Below, one piece after another: positions 1-12,662 of a stretch of DNA of 64,000 nt (the stretch's first letter is position 1; every line of letters begins with the position of its first letter). This DNA is from Nymphaea colorata. Its lineage: Eukaryota > Streptophyta > Magnoliopsida > Nymphaeales > Nymphaeaceae. The notes under the pieces are model-generated. The model was not told where the DNA came from and did no database searches. It saw only the letters and a list, made by a program, of their open reading frames with translations. Made by a program: the position numbers and the translations under genes. The stretch spans positions 15,230,854-15,294,853 of the forward strand of contig NC_045147.1 in NCBI RefSeq assembly GCF_008831285.2, in the 5' to 3' direction.

Positions 1-3000
1 TAAAAAAAAAAAAGATAATGGTTTGAAGATTAATGATTGCATAAGCTTGAAAAGGCTTGTCTAATCGGTAGGTTAATTAGCTTGACGAATGTCTTTGACA
101 GTAGATTGGGAGCAAGTAGGCGGCTAGTTTCCGTTTTGAATCTTTCAAGTGTCAACTTAACTAACGTGTAAATTAAAGAGTAACGGGGTTGTGCTTCAAA
201 ACATAAAAAAGCAGACCTTGTATCCTATAAAGACAAGGGATTGAGTGGCAATTTTAGCTGTGTCTTTTGGATGGTAGGATGAAGTACCCCTCCTTTTCAA
301 CCAAAGTTAGTTTAACTAAAATTGTTTTTATGGTTTGTACCTGCACACTGTTCTGGAAACCACATTCTTTTGCAGTTCAGCAAAATGGTGGAGAAAAGAA
401 ATAGATAAACTATTTTTCAATTTTATAGGAACTACTTTCAAAGATCCCCCATACAGAGAAATTTCTGGTTCATCAGTTTCAGCAGAACAAGTAAACCTGC
501 AAGTCGCAACATTCAGTAGTGCACGTAAGAAGTTCATGATAGGCAACTGGCGGTGGACGCTTTTTCTCTTTTTATTCTCAAGAGAGTTGACTGGTTTCTC
601 ACTCTTTCTTTATTATGAACTGTACCTGGTCGCTTATTCTCTGCGTTATTCTCTGCGTTTTCTCCAAGGAAATTCAGCTACGGTATAAAGACGAATGTGC
701 TATATAAAGGGACATCAATGACTGATGTTGTTGACTGTTTCTAGTTCGTACGCATACTATTGTCATGCAACTGCTTCTTTTGCTTGAGACTGTGCACTTA
801 GTTTTTGCAGTCGAGTTTCATTCACAATTCAGCGACAATTCATGAACCAACATTCTCATGTAACTCCATTTCCACAGAACCAACATTAATGGCAACAGTG
901 GCGGAGAGAAACAATTTCTTGAGGGAAGTTTTCACTTATATACATAACATAGCGAATATTAAGGAAATTAATTTGAAAATAAAAGAAACCTTGAGGTGCA
1001 CCTGTGACTCCCCCAATGCAAATGCGTGCTTCAAAACTTTTTCGGGTCCAACTCATCGGTTGAACACAAATTGAAAACGGAGCACATATATGAGGATGTG
1101 AAGATAATAATACTATTGATCTTGCGCTGGTTCTGAGGGAGTCGGATGATACTTTGCATTCTTAATTTTGAGTTGTTTTATTCGTCCTTCTTTTTCAAAT
1201 CACGATCCTCAGGGGGCATAGAATAAGAATAGAGAACAAGAAATAAATCCAACAACTACAGTACTTAAGGGTTTAACCAAGTAAAAAGAACTGAAAGAGC
1301 AAGGTACCGAAGCTAATTATGTCTTCTAATGAAGGAAAAATAATATTTCTGCCTTACAACACTTTTAGTTGGATTTTTAGCTTCAGGCTCACATTAGACA
1401 TCCCATGCAAAGAACAAACGACTGAAAAGTGTAGCAAAATCCACCATTATAAATATATGAAATTAAGAAAAAAGTTAAGTTTAATAGCTTAAAGAGCTAA
1501 AGAGAACCCGTTACCTGGCACACAAACAATGTGGGATATGTCAGGAAATGTTTCGCTTCTTTCTTTTTCCTCTTGCTTCATTATTACATAAAAACATTTT
1601 TAATTCATGAAATACGTATTTTACTCATTGCCGTGCCAAGGTATTTTTTCTTGCGAAATTTTAGTTCTATAACCATCAGACGCGTAGATTTGTCTTAACT
1701 GGTGTCTCCCTTTTTACACACATTCAGGGTAAAAATATTAAGCATTAATGAGACGAGAAATGTGGTTGGGTAGGAGTAGGAGAAAGAGAAAGAAAGAGAA
1801 ACAGGGGAGGGAGAAGGACGGAGATGTATATAAATAAGTGAACATATTAAGATGGGTCTTTGAGGGGCTCACATACTGTACTGGCCTTAGCGTAATGAGG
1901 TAGAGTGCGGCACCAAGTTGATGATGTATTGTTTTTACTTTATTTTGGAGGTCTTTTTCAATTCGAAAGTTAAGTTTGTTATTGTTTACAGTTTAAAGGA
2001 ATAGCACTCACCAGAATTAAATTGATGACCACCCTTTTACCAGTCCACCAACCCAACTACCTATACTACACTCCTCGGACTGTTACTACAGTTAAGTAAA
2101 TAATTATGTACCGGCTGCAGCCAAAGGAAGGCCTCGACTGCTAACCGTGGACTTACCACTATTAGATTTTCTTCTTCCTTCTTTTACTTAGAGACATTGG
2201 AAATCTTCGTATCACATTGGCAGTCGTGTTTGTAACCAATAAAAAACATTAACTTCCCATATGTCAAGTCGGACATATATCAAGCCAAAGCTTCATGGTG
2301 AAGACAATCGGATACAGTATGATGACAAGATAAAGACTTAGAAATTGCCTATAGTGACGAGATCGGATGGACCCCTAAAAGAATTCGTGCTTTGTTTGGT
2401 TGTATAAAGTCTGTACAAATCGTCATTGGAGGATTAACTTTGCATAAACTTGTAGAAAGTCCAGAACCCAGCCCCTGGATCCTTCCATTTTTTCCCAAAT
2501 AAATGACTGCAAAAGAATATACAAAACTTTAATCCGTTGAATATTCTTTACTACGTAAACTTCATTTCTGGACACATCAAGCTGAACCGATGCACTTTTA
2601 ATCAAAAAAAAAAAAATCACGAACTTACTTTAGTTTGGAGATTTAGATCAGTAGTAATTTTCTACTGTAACCCTGTCGAACATTCATGCCAACAGGTTGA
2701 TGGAATTGTATTTTAGCAAGGGTCGTTTTAGGCTCTACAGTTCTGGCTTTTCGCACGGACAGCCCATCTACTGCTGATAAATTTCAGAAGAATCAAAATC
2801 TAACCATTTAATGGATATAAATATATTGTTCTTCCAACTAATTGGATGGTAATTCTGTATTGATTCCTTCAGATCTGATTTCATATAGGGGTCCAAGTGA
2901 GCTACATGATCACTTAGGCTGGATTGGGCATTACTCAAGTTCACTTATTGCAGATTCATAAAACAGTAACAACATTTTGTTCAAAGCTCTCATGAGAAAT

Positions 3001-5100
3001 AAAACTTTTCGGTTTACATCGCGCATCTGGCTAGATCTGAATCCAATACATGACATGTCGAAAGCAAATGGATGTGCGTAGGTTGATTTTTCCATCCTGA
3101 AATCCGATTTCATCCTATCCAGTAGTGGAGCTAGTGTGTAATTGGTGTGGACCACTGCCCACGCCAACCCTTGAAATGCTTATTGTAACTGAGCTGAACC
3201 TAGGTTCAAACCTAGGTGCAGTACAAGCATTCATCCTACTATGCCAGAGGTTGGCTTCTTAACCAAAATTTTCTGACTCCGCCGCTGAACCCATCGAGTG
3301 GAGACTCACTTGCAGAAAATGAAAGTCAATCTGGGTTGGAAATGGGCGACCCTTGGTGTGAACGAAAGTCCATCACTTTTCATCTCTGTCCCCAACCCCC
3401 AACTCGCAGCCATTTAATACCGCAGCAGACATAGGGAGATGACTTATCTTGACCGACATTCATGTTTCATTTAAGGCCCCAACAAATCCCACTGCATGAA
3501 CAGACCGGAAAAGTGAAGGCAAAAAAGTTCGGAACGGAAAAAAGCCATACATGCTGATGAGAAAAATGGCACCAATCTGGCCAAAATATTAAATTGTCAT
3601 TGTTCTCTTTGACAAGTCCAATGAGAAACTCTTCAAATCCCTTGTTTGCATTTCCTCTATAACATCATCTTGTACATTTATATAAGTAATTAACATAGAT
3701 GAAATCGCCACATTTTTTTTAATGTATACTCCTTCACAGTAAAACCACCAAGGTCGTATCTTTATACTTCAAAGGTTTTAGCTTATTTCGGAACTAGGAT
3801 AGATCTACAGTACATCATTCAATGAGGATGTCGCACACTATTTGCAACCCAGAAAGTGACCATCAGATTCAAAGCCATGACCAAAACTCTTCTACCTGCA
3901 ACCTTTTTAGAAACAGGCCGAGCAACACCCCCCATGCCTTCTCTTCTTTCTTCAAGAGGTAAAGACCCCACTTTGGTTTATCAAACATTGATGAATTCTA
4001 ACTATTGAGATCAAAACCCTAAAGAGAAGACTGGACTGCAAGAGGAAAAGCGACATCGGCATCTAAGCCGGATGAGTCCGGTCTCCAAGCCTGAGATTGA
4101 AAAGCCCTCGCCCTTGCTAGCTGAACCACTACCAGTTTAGGCTTCCATGATGAAGAAAATATATAGGACCCAGTCATTAAGGGATGTTGGGTTCGGTGCT
4201 GGATCTCAACTCTGTTCCATCTGCACATCGGATTCTATATCAGATTGGAATATACAAAAGCACGCACATATGAGCCAAAAACTGGGAAGGAATTCAATTA
4301 GATGAGAAGATCATCCATTTAGGTTATACTGAAAATTGGTTTCGGAAATCAAGTTTGAGATAAAGACCGAACAAAAGTCCAACTAGGTGAGATCAATTTG
4401 GTGCATGAGACTCTCGTTAAAGGTTAAATTGATTCTGTCTCGAGACCGTTCATATGCCTACTTATGAAGGAGAATTACAACATGGTTCCTTTCACAATCT
4501 AGTTTCGATCTGATTCTACCCACCACTAATTGGCTTGCCCTTGTTAGGAATCCCATGGATTGTTTCCATTTTTTATCAAGTTAAACCCCACAAAATGAAG
4601 CATTCTATACAGTAGTCTGTTAGAAATTGATTTTCCTTCTTTTACAGGCCAATTGGAATTAATGACAAGCACACCAATTATACCTAGTGAATCCCTAGGC
4701 ATTGACTCCATCTTCCTCAAGTCCAAAAACAATAATTAGCTTACCTAATTTTGTTGGCAAATTAAATGTTTCTTGATAACACTAGACACAATAACATTCC
4801 TTGCAAATTCCACTAAAGGTCGAACTATAAGTCACTTCCTGCAAATGCTCTCAATTTCTGTGTTTCTAGATTTTGAAAGAAAACTAGGATACTGACTAAG
4901 TTGTGACACAATTGAAAAGAACCTTGGCTACAAGTGGCTTGTCATGATAAGTTCAAACTTAATATGACCTCTAGATATAGGAGAATCAACGGTGTTGATA
5001 TTTCAAAGGCCTTGATATGAACGCAGAGATATGGCAGGCTAAATTAGGACAGTGAGGTCTGCGACTTTTTGATCCTTAGATTCCTGCACCCGTCCTTCTT
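1..5100. other. Gene-poor AT-rich region
   Basis: I see no complete gene here. The only coding-like signal is one isolated stretch at 429-524: it follows a good acceptor (pyrimidine run, then ATAG), stays open through 96 nt and ends at a GTAAGA donor. The translation contains FKDPPYREISGSS, which I do not recognise, and no partner exons are evident. A short inverted repeat around CCTAGG occurs near 3197-3216. The rest is low-complexity AT-rich sequence with short chance ORFs on both strands. Confidence 0.5.
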
Positions 5101-5404
5101 CCGTTGGCAACTTCACTTTCAGGTCTACCACGGCTACCACCCGGCGCAAAGAGAGATATCGTTCTTTGGCTCTGATCTTGCACGAGGTAAGAAAGCGTCA
5201 GGCGTGGGGCAGTAGAGGTCAGATCAGGTACACACAAAGTCCAAGAGGGTGGTCAGTGTGGTTTGTTGGCTTCCTTCAATTCCTCTTTGATTATCATATC
5301 ATCTCTGCTTTCATTATTCACATGGTTGTGTCCTTTCTCCGGTTACCTTTTCCCTGTTGCTGATTTCCTCATCTGAGCGGTAAATTCCTGCAGTACTTTG
5401 TGCC

Positions 5405-5412
5405 TATATAAT
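5405..5412 (+). promoter_or_regulatory. TATA box of the plantacyanin gene
   Basis: TATATAAT lies about 107 nt upstream of the plantacyanin start codon. That spacing would place transcription initiation near 5435-5440 and give a 5' leader of about 75 nt. Position and match to consensus are seen; use as a promoter is inferred. Confidence 0.6.
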
Positions 5413-5511
5413 GCTTTCATTGCTCATCCGTTCCCCCTCAAGCCCACCGCCATCACTCCAGCAGATCTCGATTCCCCTCTGCTGAAAACATAACTGTAGT
5501 TGCTTTGGGAG

Positions 5512-6425
5512 ATGGCCATGGGAAGAGGCAGTGCTTTTCTTGCTCTGGTTGCTCTCTGCGTCGTTGCCCACTTCTCGAGTGGGCACGCCGCGACTTATGT
5601 AGTCGGAGACAGCAGGGGCTGGACCTTCAACGTCGACAAATGGCCCGTCGGCAAAACTTTCCGAGCAGGGGATGTGCTCAGTGAGTATCTGTGATTCTTG
5701 TATCCATGACTGTTAACCTCAGATTCTGATCATTGTTCATTACGGATGTAGTTTACTTTTTTGGTTGAGCCAGACGTTAACAACTTACAGCTTAGAAAAG
5801 AGGCCGGAAAGCACTGTTCATGCTGCATCCCCACTTTAGCAGCCCATGGGAGTAGCGCCCACCCCTTGAGACATGTCCTATGTGGTTTTTAAGATGTAAC
5901 GACAATCAAACATTATTATAACCACTTTTAGGACTTTCTTCTATGCTGATGATGATTATTTTTTTGTTTTGGCTTCTCATGATAATTTAGTAAGCATGAT
6001 CCTATAAGAATCCCAACCTACGAATCCATAGAATGTGTGCCTCACAGTTTATAAATCTTAACTTAGACGGAGATGGAAACACTTTGGAGGTGTTTGGTAA
6101 CAGCAACACTGTATTAATGAAAATTTCATGAATCTATCTCAAAAATTGAGAGCGGATTTATGAAACACTGCAACTATTTTACAAGGTTTTGATTTCGTGA
6201 CTTTCTTGCATGTTGGGGCGAGCAGTTTTCAAGTACAACCCTATGCTCCACAACACTGTTGTGGTGAGCACGCTGGCCTACCAGAGCTGCGCGGCGACGA
6301 GGGATGCGAGGACTCTGACCTCCGGCAATGATCGGATCACTCTGAGCAGGGGAGTCAACTCTTTCATATGCACATTTGCAGGGCACTGCCAGGCCGGCAT
6401 GAAGATCCAAGTCGTTGCCAACTAG
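5512..6425 (+). CDS. Plantacyanin (basic blue copper protein), 2 exons
   Basis: Small secreted type-1 copper protein of the phytocyanin family, which acts in the apoplast as an electron carrier or redox-linked signalling protein. Exon 1 is 5512-5680 and exon 2 is 6226-6425; the phase-1 intron has GTGAGT and GCAG borders. The product is 122 aa. Residues 1-26 form a hydrophobic signal peptide, leaving a mature domain of about 96 aa, the usual plantacyanin size. Copper ligands are visible as His65 (HNTVVV), Cys105, His110 and Met115 (CTFAGHCQAGM), and Cys78-Cys111 should form the disulfide. There is no glycosylated stalk or GPI tail, so this is plantacyanin rather than uclacyanin or ENODL. Met ligand at 115 argues against stellacyanin, which has Gln. 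Two ATGs lie two codons apart (5512, 5518); the first was chosen. The intron carries a MITE relic. Confidence 0.95.
6084..6180. repeat. MITE relic in the plantacyanin intron
   Basis: The stretch opens with GTGTTTGGTAACAGCAACAC and closes with an inverted counterpart (TGAAACACTGCAAC), enclosing a TTCATGAATC motif that also occurs in the TIR element at 61272-61423. Termini are eroded and no target-site duplication is clear. It ends about 45 bp before the exon 2 acceptor. Confidence 0.4.
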
Positions 6426-6587
6426 ATGGAACTTTGCCCCTTTTCTGTGTGCTCTGTATTATGGTTATGAAGATGGGTTTGATGTGTGTGGTAGTATCAT
6501 CTCCGAGATGGTAAGATAGTGTCTTCAATATAAGAAGCGTTTCTCTGCTTCTCGTCGTCTGAGACCTTATGTGACATTGCTCTGATA

Positions 6588-6593
6588 AATAAA
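6588..6593 (+). terminator. Poly(A) signal of the plantacyanin gene
   Basis: AATAAA lies 163 nt after the stop codon, within the usual range for a plant near-upstream element. Confidence 0.5.
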
Positions 6594-6999
6594 GAGATGT
6601 TTCTCTCTGTCTCTCACATTTACTAATGCTTAATGTTGACAATGAATATTAAAAAAATTGAATTAATATACTTAAAAATACTATTATACCATTAATATAC
6701 AGGATTTGAAATAATGGGGTGTAGTGCAAATTGCTTGTCTATTGTAGACGAAACAAAAAGAGCACTTGTGTTCTGTTGGAACACAAAAGACACTGAGATC
6801 CCAACTTCAAAGTCGTTGACACATCAACCGAAAACCTTTTTTATGCAAATATGTCGCAAGTAAACAAAAAGTTCAAGAGAAAAGGGTACATAGAAAGAAG
6901 CCGAAGCTCCTTAATTCATTCCTTTTTTTTTATGCAATCCTTCATTACATCTTTACTTGCTCAAAACCGAGATGTCATGAAGCCCATTTACAATTGATC

Positions 7000-7200
7000 G
7001 ATATTGGTATCGACAGGGTCCGAGCCATAATTTTTTTATTGTGTGGGCTGACCAATTTTTAGGGGGCCTAATATATTTTTTGAAAACTCTTGCTGGGCTA
7101 AAATGCAATTTTTTAAAATTCAATCCTTAAAATTTTAAAATCTGAAAGTGGGGTAATAGCCCCTGCCGGCCCCCCGTCTTTGCCCCTGGATATGGATCTC
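7000..7200. repeat. Dispersed-repeat-like segment
   Basis: A G/C-rich block (GCCCCTGCCGGCCCCCCGTC) is joined to a TTGTGTGGGCTGACCA segment and AT-rich spacer. The texture is that of a decayed dispersed plant repeat, but I see no terminal repeats or coding trace, so the class is not assigned. Confidence 0.25.
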
Positions 7201-7589
7201 AAGAACAAATTTAAGAAGTTGTCCATCAATTAATTTTTCAACAATTGATTGAAAATGTTTATTATTTTTTTCCATTTGTAATACATTCTAACAAAAAGGC
7301 ATCAGAATTGTTGTGAAGTACAAAATACAAGTCAATGGAATATTTTACTGAACTCTTTCTTTCAAAGGATAAAATCTAAGTGTTCTGGATGACTCATGGG
7401 GGAAGTGGACTTTTAGCAAGCCATGATACCGTGGGCGCGACAGGATGATAACTTGGGCTATTTCAAATCAGATACCTTAATATTAGATATCTTAATATTG
7501 TGACACATCAACCAATCAATCTCTTGCCCTCAAGGTTGAGGGTTGTATGGGTGCTTAAGTTCAACTTTTGTCATTTCAATATTGTTTTT

Positions 7590-7665
7590 AAAAAAAGCGT
7601 AGTATCCATGAGAATTGAACTAACAATATATTGTTACCAGCTCGACCAACTACAGTGTCACTCCA
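7590..7665 (-). mobile_element. tRNA-related SINE-like head
   Basis: Read on the minus strand, TAGTTGGTCGAGCTGG (7652-7637) resembles a Pol III A box and AGTTCAATTCTC (7621-7610) a B box, with tRNA-like spacing. There is no acceptor stem or foldable anticodon arm, so it is not a tRNA gene. A tRNA-derived SINE head is the best reading; the tail probably runs left towards 7500. Confidence 0.35.
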
Positions 7666-7890
7666 ATCTGCCACTATTGACAAAATCAATTATAACGACT
7701 AGTACACAAACAGTCACTTGTTTTTTCCTCTCTTTACCTCCTCCACTGCTTCTCCGTAAATGCTTGAGTCCCTATGCTTCACATTTGCTTGTTTTCTTCT
7801 TGAGAAAAGTCCTAGTGCTGATATCAGTATTCAAGTGTACTTTTATCTATATGAAAACATTGTGCAAATTTATGGAGGCCACATGGTACC

Positions 7891-8324
7891 TATAACAACC
7901 CGACCCACTCCCGGGCTCGGGCCCCTGGTTCGACGGATCCCAACCCGTCCCCTAGCAGTTTCGGTTCCAATCCTAAAAAGGCTAGGAACCAGGACAATCA
8001 TCTCATTAATAGCCTCCCATTATAAGCCCTTGAAGATTCCTCACAATCTTCGATACGGGACTAAACTTCTGGGGTGTTACAATCCACCCCCCTTAAAGCA
8101 CACGCGTCCGCGCGTGTGGGACCCCAAGGCCGAGTGTTGAAACTGCTCTGATACCACTATAACAACCCGACCCACTCCCAGGCTCGGGCCCCTGGTTCGA
8201 CGGATCCCAACCCGTCCCCTAGCAGTTTCGGTTTCAATCCTAAAAAGGCTAGGAACCAGGACAATCATCTCATTAATAGCCTCCCACAATCTTCGATACG
8301 GGACTAAACTTCTGGGGTGTTACA
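7891..8324 (-). mobile_element. TRIM (miniature LTR retrotransposon), complete
   Basis: Two direct LTRs, 7891-8081 (191 bp) and 8158-8324 (167 bp), flank a 76-bp interior. The LTRs differ mainly by a 24-bp indel in the first copy. On the minus strand each LTR begins TGTAACACCCC and ends GTTGTTATA. One base inside the 5' LTR lies TGGTATCAGAGC (8156-8145), the primer-binding site complementary to initiator tRNA-Met. A purine-rich tract, AAGGGGGGTGGA, precedes the 3' LTR. The direct repeat GTACC flanks the element at 7886-7890 and 8325-8329, an exact 5-bp target duplication. There is no coding capacity, so it must have been mobilised in trans. Confidence 0.9.
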
Positions 8325-9330
8325 GTACCCCACATGCATTACCGTGCTCTTAACAAAAGTAAAGGGACTCGATTCAAGTAGACTAATCTTTTTCCCTTTA
8401 CACAACAGTTCAGTAGTAACTTCATGTTCTAAGAAAGTGTTTTATAAGAAAACATTATAACTTTCGGAGCATATGTCGTTAGAATATATTTTCGAAGAAC
8501 ACACATGCTCAAACAAAACAAATTATACGACTTTCAAACATACATTTTAATAACATATATTTTAAAAATGCAGTGTTCTTCTTATCAAACCAAATGCCTT
8601 TGGTTTGCCTCGTCCAATTCTCCATGAAACTCCAGTGTAATTAATTTGTAGCATCGACTCTTTATCTGGTTCAGGATTACCTCGTGTTTCTCCGCATCAA
8701 ATGCCTCCCTACTGGCGTTCATCTTCCAAGAACATGGTCTAAAACCTAGTGAACCTAATTTTTTGGGTTTCAAAAACTAATGGAACATTAAGCTCGTGGT
8801 TGGTCAGACTGGTGGACTGTTAAAAGCACCAATGCAATTTTTGTGGTCGTTGTTTTTCTGCACTGTAAATAATGACAGGTATTACCGTCCAGTGAAGTAA
8901 CTCTAAGTTCACAATGCAAGTAAAAAGAAGAAGAGGGAGCATCCTCGTTTTTTAAGGTATCTCTCCATTCCCCTCTTTCATTCTTTCTAACATTCGCGTA
9001 AATAAAGGAAGGTTAAACTATGAGCGAGAAAGTCTCGTGGCCCGGCCTTTTTTTTTTTTTTTTGTCTCAAATGATGATTGAGGGACGTTTTGTCTGGACA
9101 CTATGGAGAAAACTTGCAGCCGCAGAAAAATTACTGATCTGTCGTTACCCACAAAATGAACGCCTTAAAATCAGATGGTCGTAGGGGCACATAATTAATA
9201 GCTTAAGACACTTTAATCCATACATGCTTATGTTACCCTTTATTTTGTTTTATCAACATCAATGTGTCAACGTTCAATATTAGTTCTTCCTTGGAGATGT
9301 GCTAAATTGTTAAGGTTTGTACCTCTAATA

Positions 9331-9846
9331 GCGCTGCACAACGAGCCGAGCCAACTCGTGCTCGACTGAACTCGTTCGAAAAAACTCGGCTTATACTCGA
9401 CTCGTTTATAAACGAGCCGAGTTCGAGCTTACGAAGATACTCGAAACGATAAACGAGTCAAGTTCAAGTTTCAAGAGTTCAACTCGTTTATACTCGACTC
9501 GACTCGCAAATCAGTATTTTGTATAATATTGTCAAAACCGATTCACCGAAGCATCGGTTTCAACTTCTATGATAAAAGCAAATTTTCACAAGTTACATGA
9601 GTTATCACTTACACGAGTTAACATTTGCATGAGTTAAACGAGTTAATCCTTACACGTGTTAACGCTAAATAAGTTAATGCTTAAGCCAGTTAAATGGGTT
9701 AAACAAGCCGAGTTCGATCTTGATTTTGTACAGTCGAGTCAAGCTTGATCTTGACTCAACTCAAATTGGAGCCGATCTAGAGCTGAAGCTTTTTAAGCCG
9801 AATCGAGTTCGATCGAGCTGGCCAAACTCGAGCTTCTCGTGGCATC
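9331..9846. mobile_element. ACGAGCCGAG-type repeat element (class uncertain)
   Basis: About 500 bp is dominated by ACTCG/CGAGT words in both orientations (for example ACGAGCCGAG near 9341 and ACTCGAGC near 9826), giving nested inverted repeats. The ends (ACAACGAGCCGAG on the left; CTCGAGCTTCTCGTGGC on the right) are partly inverse. The texture matches non-autonomous DNA transposons common in plant genomes. No transposase trace is visible and no target duplication could be fixed. Confidence 0.45.
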
Positions 9847-11179
9847 TACATCTACTAAATAAAGTTGCTGATTCAGAGCATGCCCCAGTGCTGTATAAGA
9901 CAAAAATTGTTATAACATAAATTTGAGCTACCCTCACAGCTAATGGCCGGTTTCAGACATAGCACTGGCGCATGCTGCTGAATGAAATGAAGGAATGACT
10001 GGACATGTCAGTTTTATATTGTGCGAGCCTTTTAAGATCAAAGAGAATGGTGGCAGGGAATTAAGTAGTCACCGGAATTCGGGAATCCACAGGCAGGACT
10101 GCCCATCACAATCATGCCAACCACAATTTATCCATGCGTCCACACGTTGTTTGATACTTGGTAGGGATTTAAGGGGAGTGAACATGGATTCTTTCTGGGT
10201 ATGGGTGTTAATGTCAATCCAATTTAATGTTCAGATCATCCACTTTTAGGCTCAGATTAATTCAGTCTCAAACTCAGATTAATTCATAGCTGTAGATTTG
10301 TTTGGCGTTTGGAGCTTGGACTAGGAAATCAGTGGTTTGAGGTTTTTCAACCCATCAAATCTTGTTTATACGGGAAAAAACAGGATTTTTTTTTTATTTC
10401 TTGGGTTTTAAACATATTTTTTTGACTTGATGTTAGCTCCTTCCATTTTTAGGTCAATTGATTATTCCAAATCATAGATTTGAGGGTCTCATTTAACAAA
10501 TATTGGCTCAAATTTGGATATTTAACATCACGACTATGCATTAGAACCATGGATCCCGCGGCTCTCAAATCACAAAGGACGGGGTCTAACTTGAGATTTC
10601 AAGATGTAAAATTTACAAATTTCGTGATCCTTGCATCTTAATTTCAAACACATGAGATTTGATCAAGTCCTTGGTAGAAATTAATGCAGTAAAAAGTCGT
10701 AGAATCTAAGATATCATAACCCATAAGATCTTAAAATACATTGAATATAAGATGCTAGGTGATCAAACACAGTTTCTAAGAGTTTCTCTACAAGGCAAAT
10801 CCTTGTTTCTTCACGTAAATGGCGAAACAGCAGTTCCTCTGCCTTTTGCTCCTCTCGAGTAAATATTTCAATGGAGATTGCTCCATTGATGGGTACAATT
10901 AACTTCTCAGGATAGAATGGCATGCCATCATCTTTTATTCTTTGATCAATATGCTTGTATTTCTTTCATCAGTTGTCGTCCATGATCTTCTCTGCATCTC
11001 CCCCTTCTCTCTCCTGTTCTTTGTGGATATCCTACTACTGCTTTGAAGTAATTAGGCCCCAAAACTGAAGTCGATGACGGCCATCTAAATCTGCTTCTTA
11101 TTACTGCCATAGTCTTGTGGTGTTATCGTCATTGAATTATACTTTGCAATACTCTCAGGTTTTTAATAATATACAATCA

Positions 11180-11281
11180 GTGTGTGAAATCTTTCAATAT
11201 GATGGAAAACAATTTCTCACGGTGTGTGAAATCTTTCAATATGATGGATCTACAGTGTGTGTGTGTGTGTGTGTGTGTGTG
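11180..11281. repeat. 27-bp direct duplication plus (TG)n microsatellite
   Basis: GTGTGTGAAATCTTTCAATA and the next seven bases occur at 11180-11206 and again at 11222-11248. A TG dinucleotide run follows at 11255-11281. Confidence 0.8.
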
Positions 11282-12563
11282 AGCATGCTTTTATATATAT
11301 ATAGGCACACACATTTCTCAATGATGCTTAGGAAGCCTAGTAGAAAATATAACTATCGGATGTCGCTTAAATTAAGTAACTGGTTTAAATTAATCACTGA
11401 CGATGGTGGATTTCGCAACCACTCAATCAATGGCACGACCTATAGTGACGAACTATATAACGTCGGATATGAAGTCACAGAAGCTTTCAGTGACGGAAAG
11501 GCAGCCTCAGAACTTCTATATATACGTTCCTGCAGGCTCTAATTATGACTCATTTTTGGTAGCCCTCATGTTATTCTCTTTAGAGGGAAAAGGTTACTTT
11601 TTTTTTATCCAAACCGCTCCTCATCGCCTCGTTGAGAACACACTGACATGAAATGTCTAAGTATCTAGTAAACACATCGAACAGAACGATTAGATCTGGT
11701 TGGAGTTGCCTTGTTTGGACCCTTGTCCGGTCTCATAGAAAGCTCACATCTGATCTGATTAGAGAAGATGTAAACTAAGCATAATTTTGCCTGATAAAAT
11801 CATGTTTTTGTATTGAAATTTGGGGCTCTTACTTCTTACTTATAAAATGGGTCAGGTTCAGATCCAATGTAAAAAGTTCCTACAGGTCTGACCCGAACCG
11901 CTTATTAGTCAAACCCAACAATTTCCACCTGAAATATTCAACCGGATCTCTTTCTTCTACACCAAACTTGGTTCTTCCTAGATTCTGCGCGGATCCGGGC
12001 CAAGTTATGCGCCAGAATGAGGCTCCAATTTCCTTTCTTGTTGTTGTGAGTTAACCAATGAAAGCTACAAAAGGCTGCTGATGATCCACTTGATCAACCG
12101 GACGCTCACCGTCCATCAGGCCAACTCAGGCAACAATTCCGGCAAGTCGGGAAAGCACCCGAAATCCAAAGTGATGGTAGAGCCTAAAAAATGGCGTACT
12201 TCTCGCAGATCCAATTATCTAACACAAGAATGAGACCCTCCATCTGGGCTCCATGCCTCGGTCTAGAGGAGGCCCCAGACTTGAGGCCCACAGACCCTTC
12301 TATTTTTGGAGCCACCGGACCCCATCGCAGCAACAGAGCTCCGGGGAACCGCGAGATTCGCCAAATCAACGATTGAGAAGAGCTTGAACTCTCGTGGGGT
12401 GAAATCCTTCGCCTCATTGCACGCAATGACAAGAGAGAGAGAGGAGAGGAAGGGAGAAACAAAATGTGTTCACGGGAGGGAACATGACAAAAACACAACT
12501 CTTCTACGTCTCTCACCCACATTCAGACAGACCACAAATGGCTGTTTGATGATGTATGAAGTC

Positions 12564-12570
12564 TATAAAT
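12564..12570 (+). promoter_or_regulatory. TATA box of the secretory PLA2 gene
   Basis: TATAAAT lies 99 nt upstream of the PLA2 start codon. A start site near 12595-12600 would give a leader of about 65 nt. Confidence 0.5.
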
Positions 12571-12662
12571 CGGCGCACTGGCATGCATTGATTTCAGGTC
12601 TATCAGAGAAGGAAGAACAGCAGCACCGCCGGCATCAGTAGCCATCACCGGCATCATTAGCC

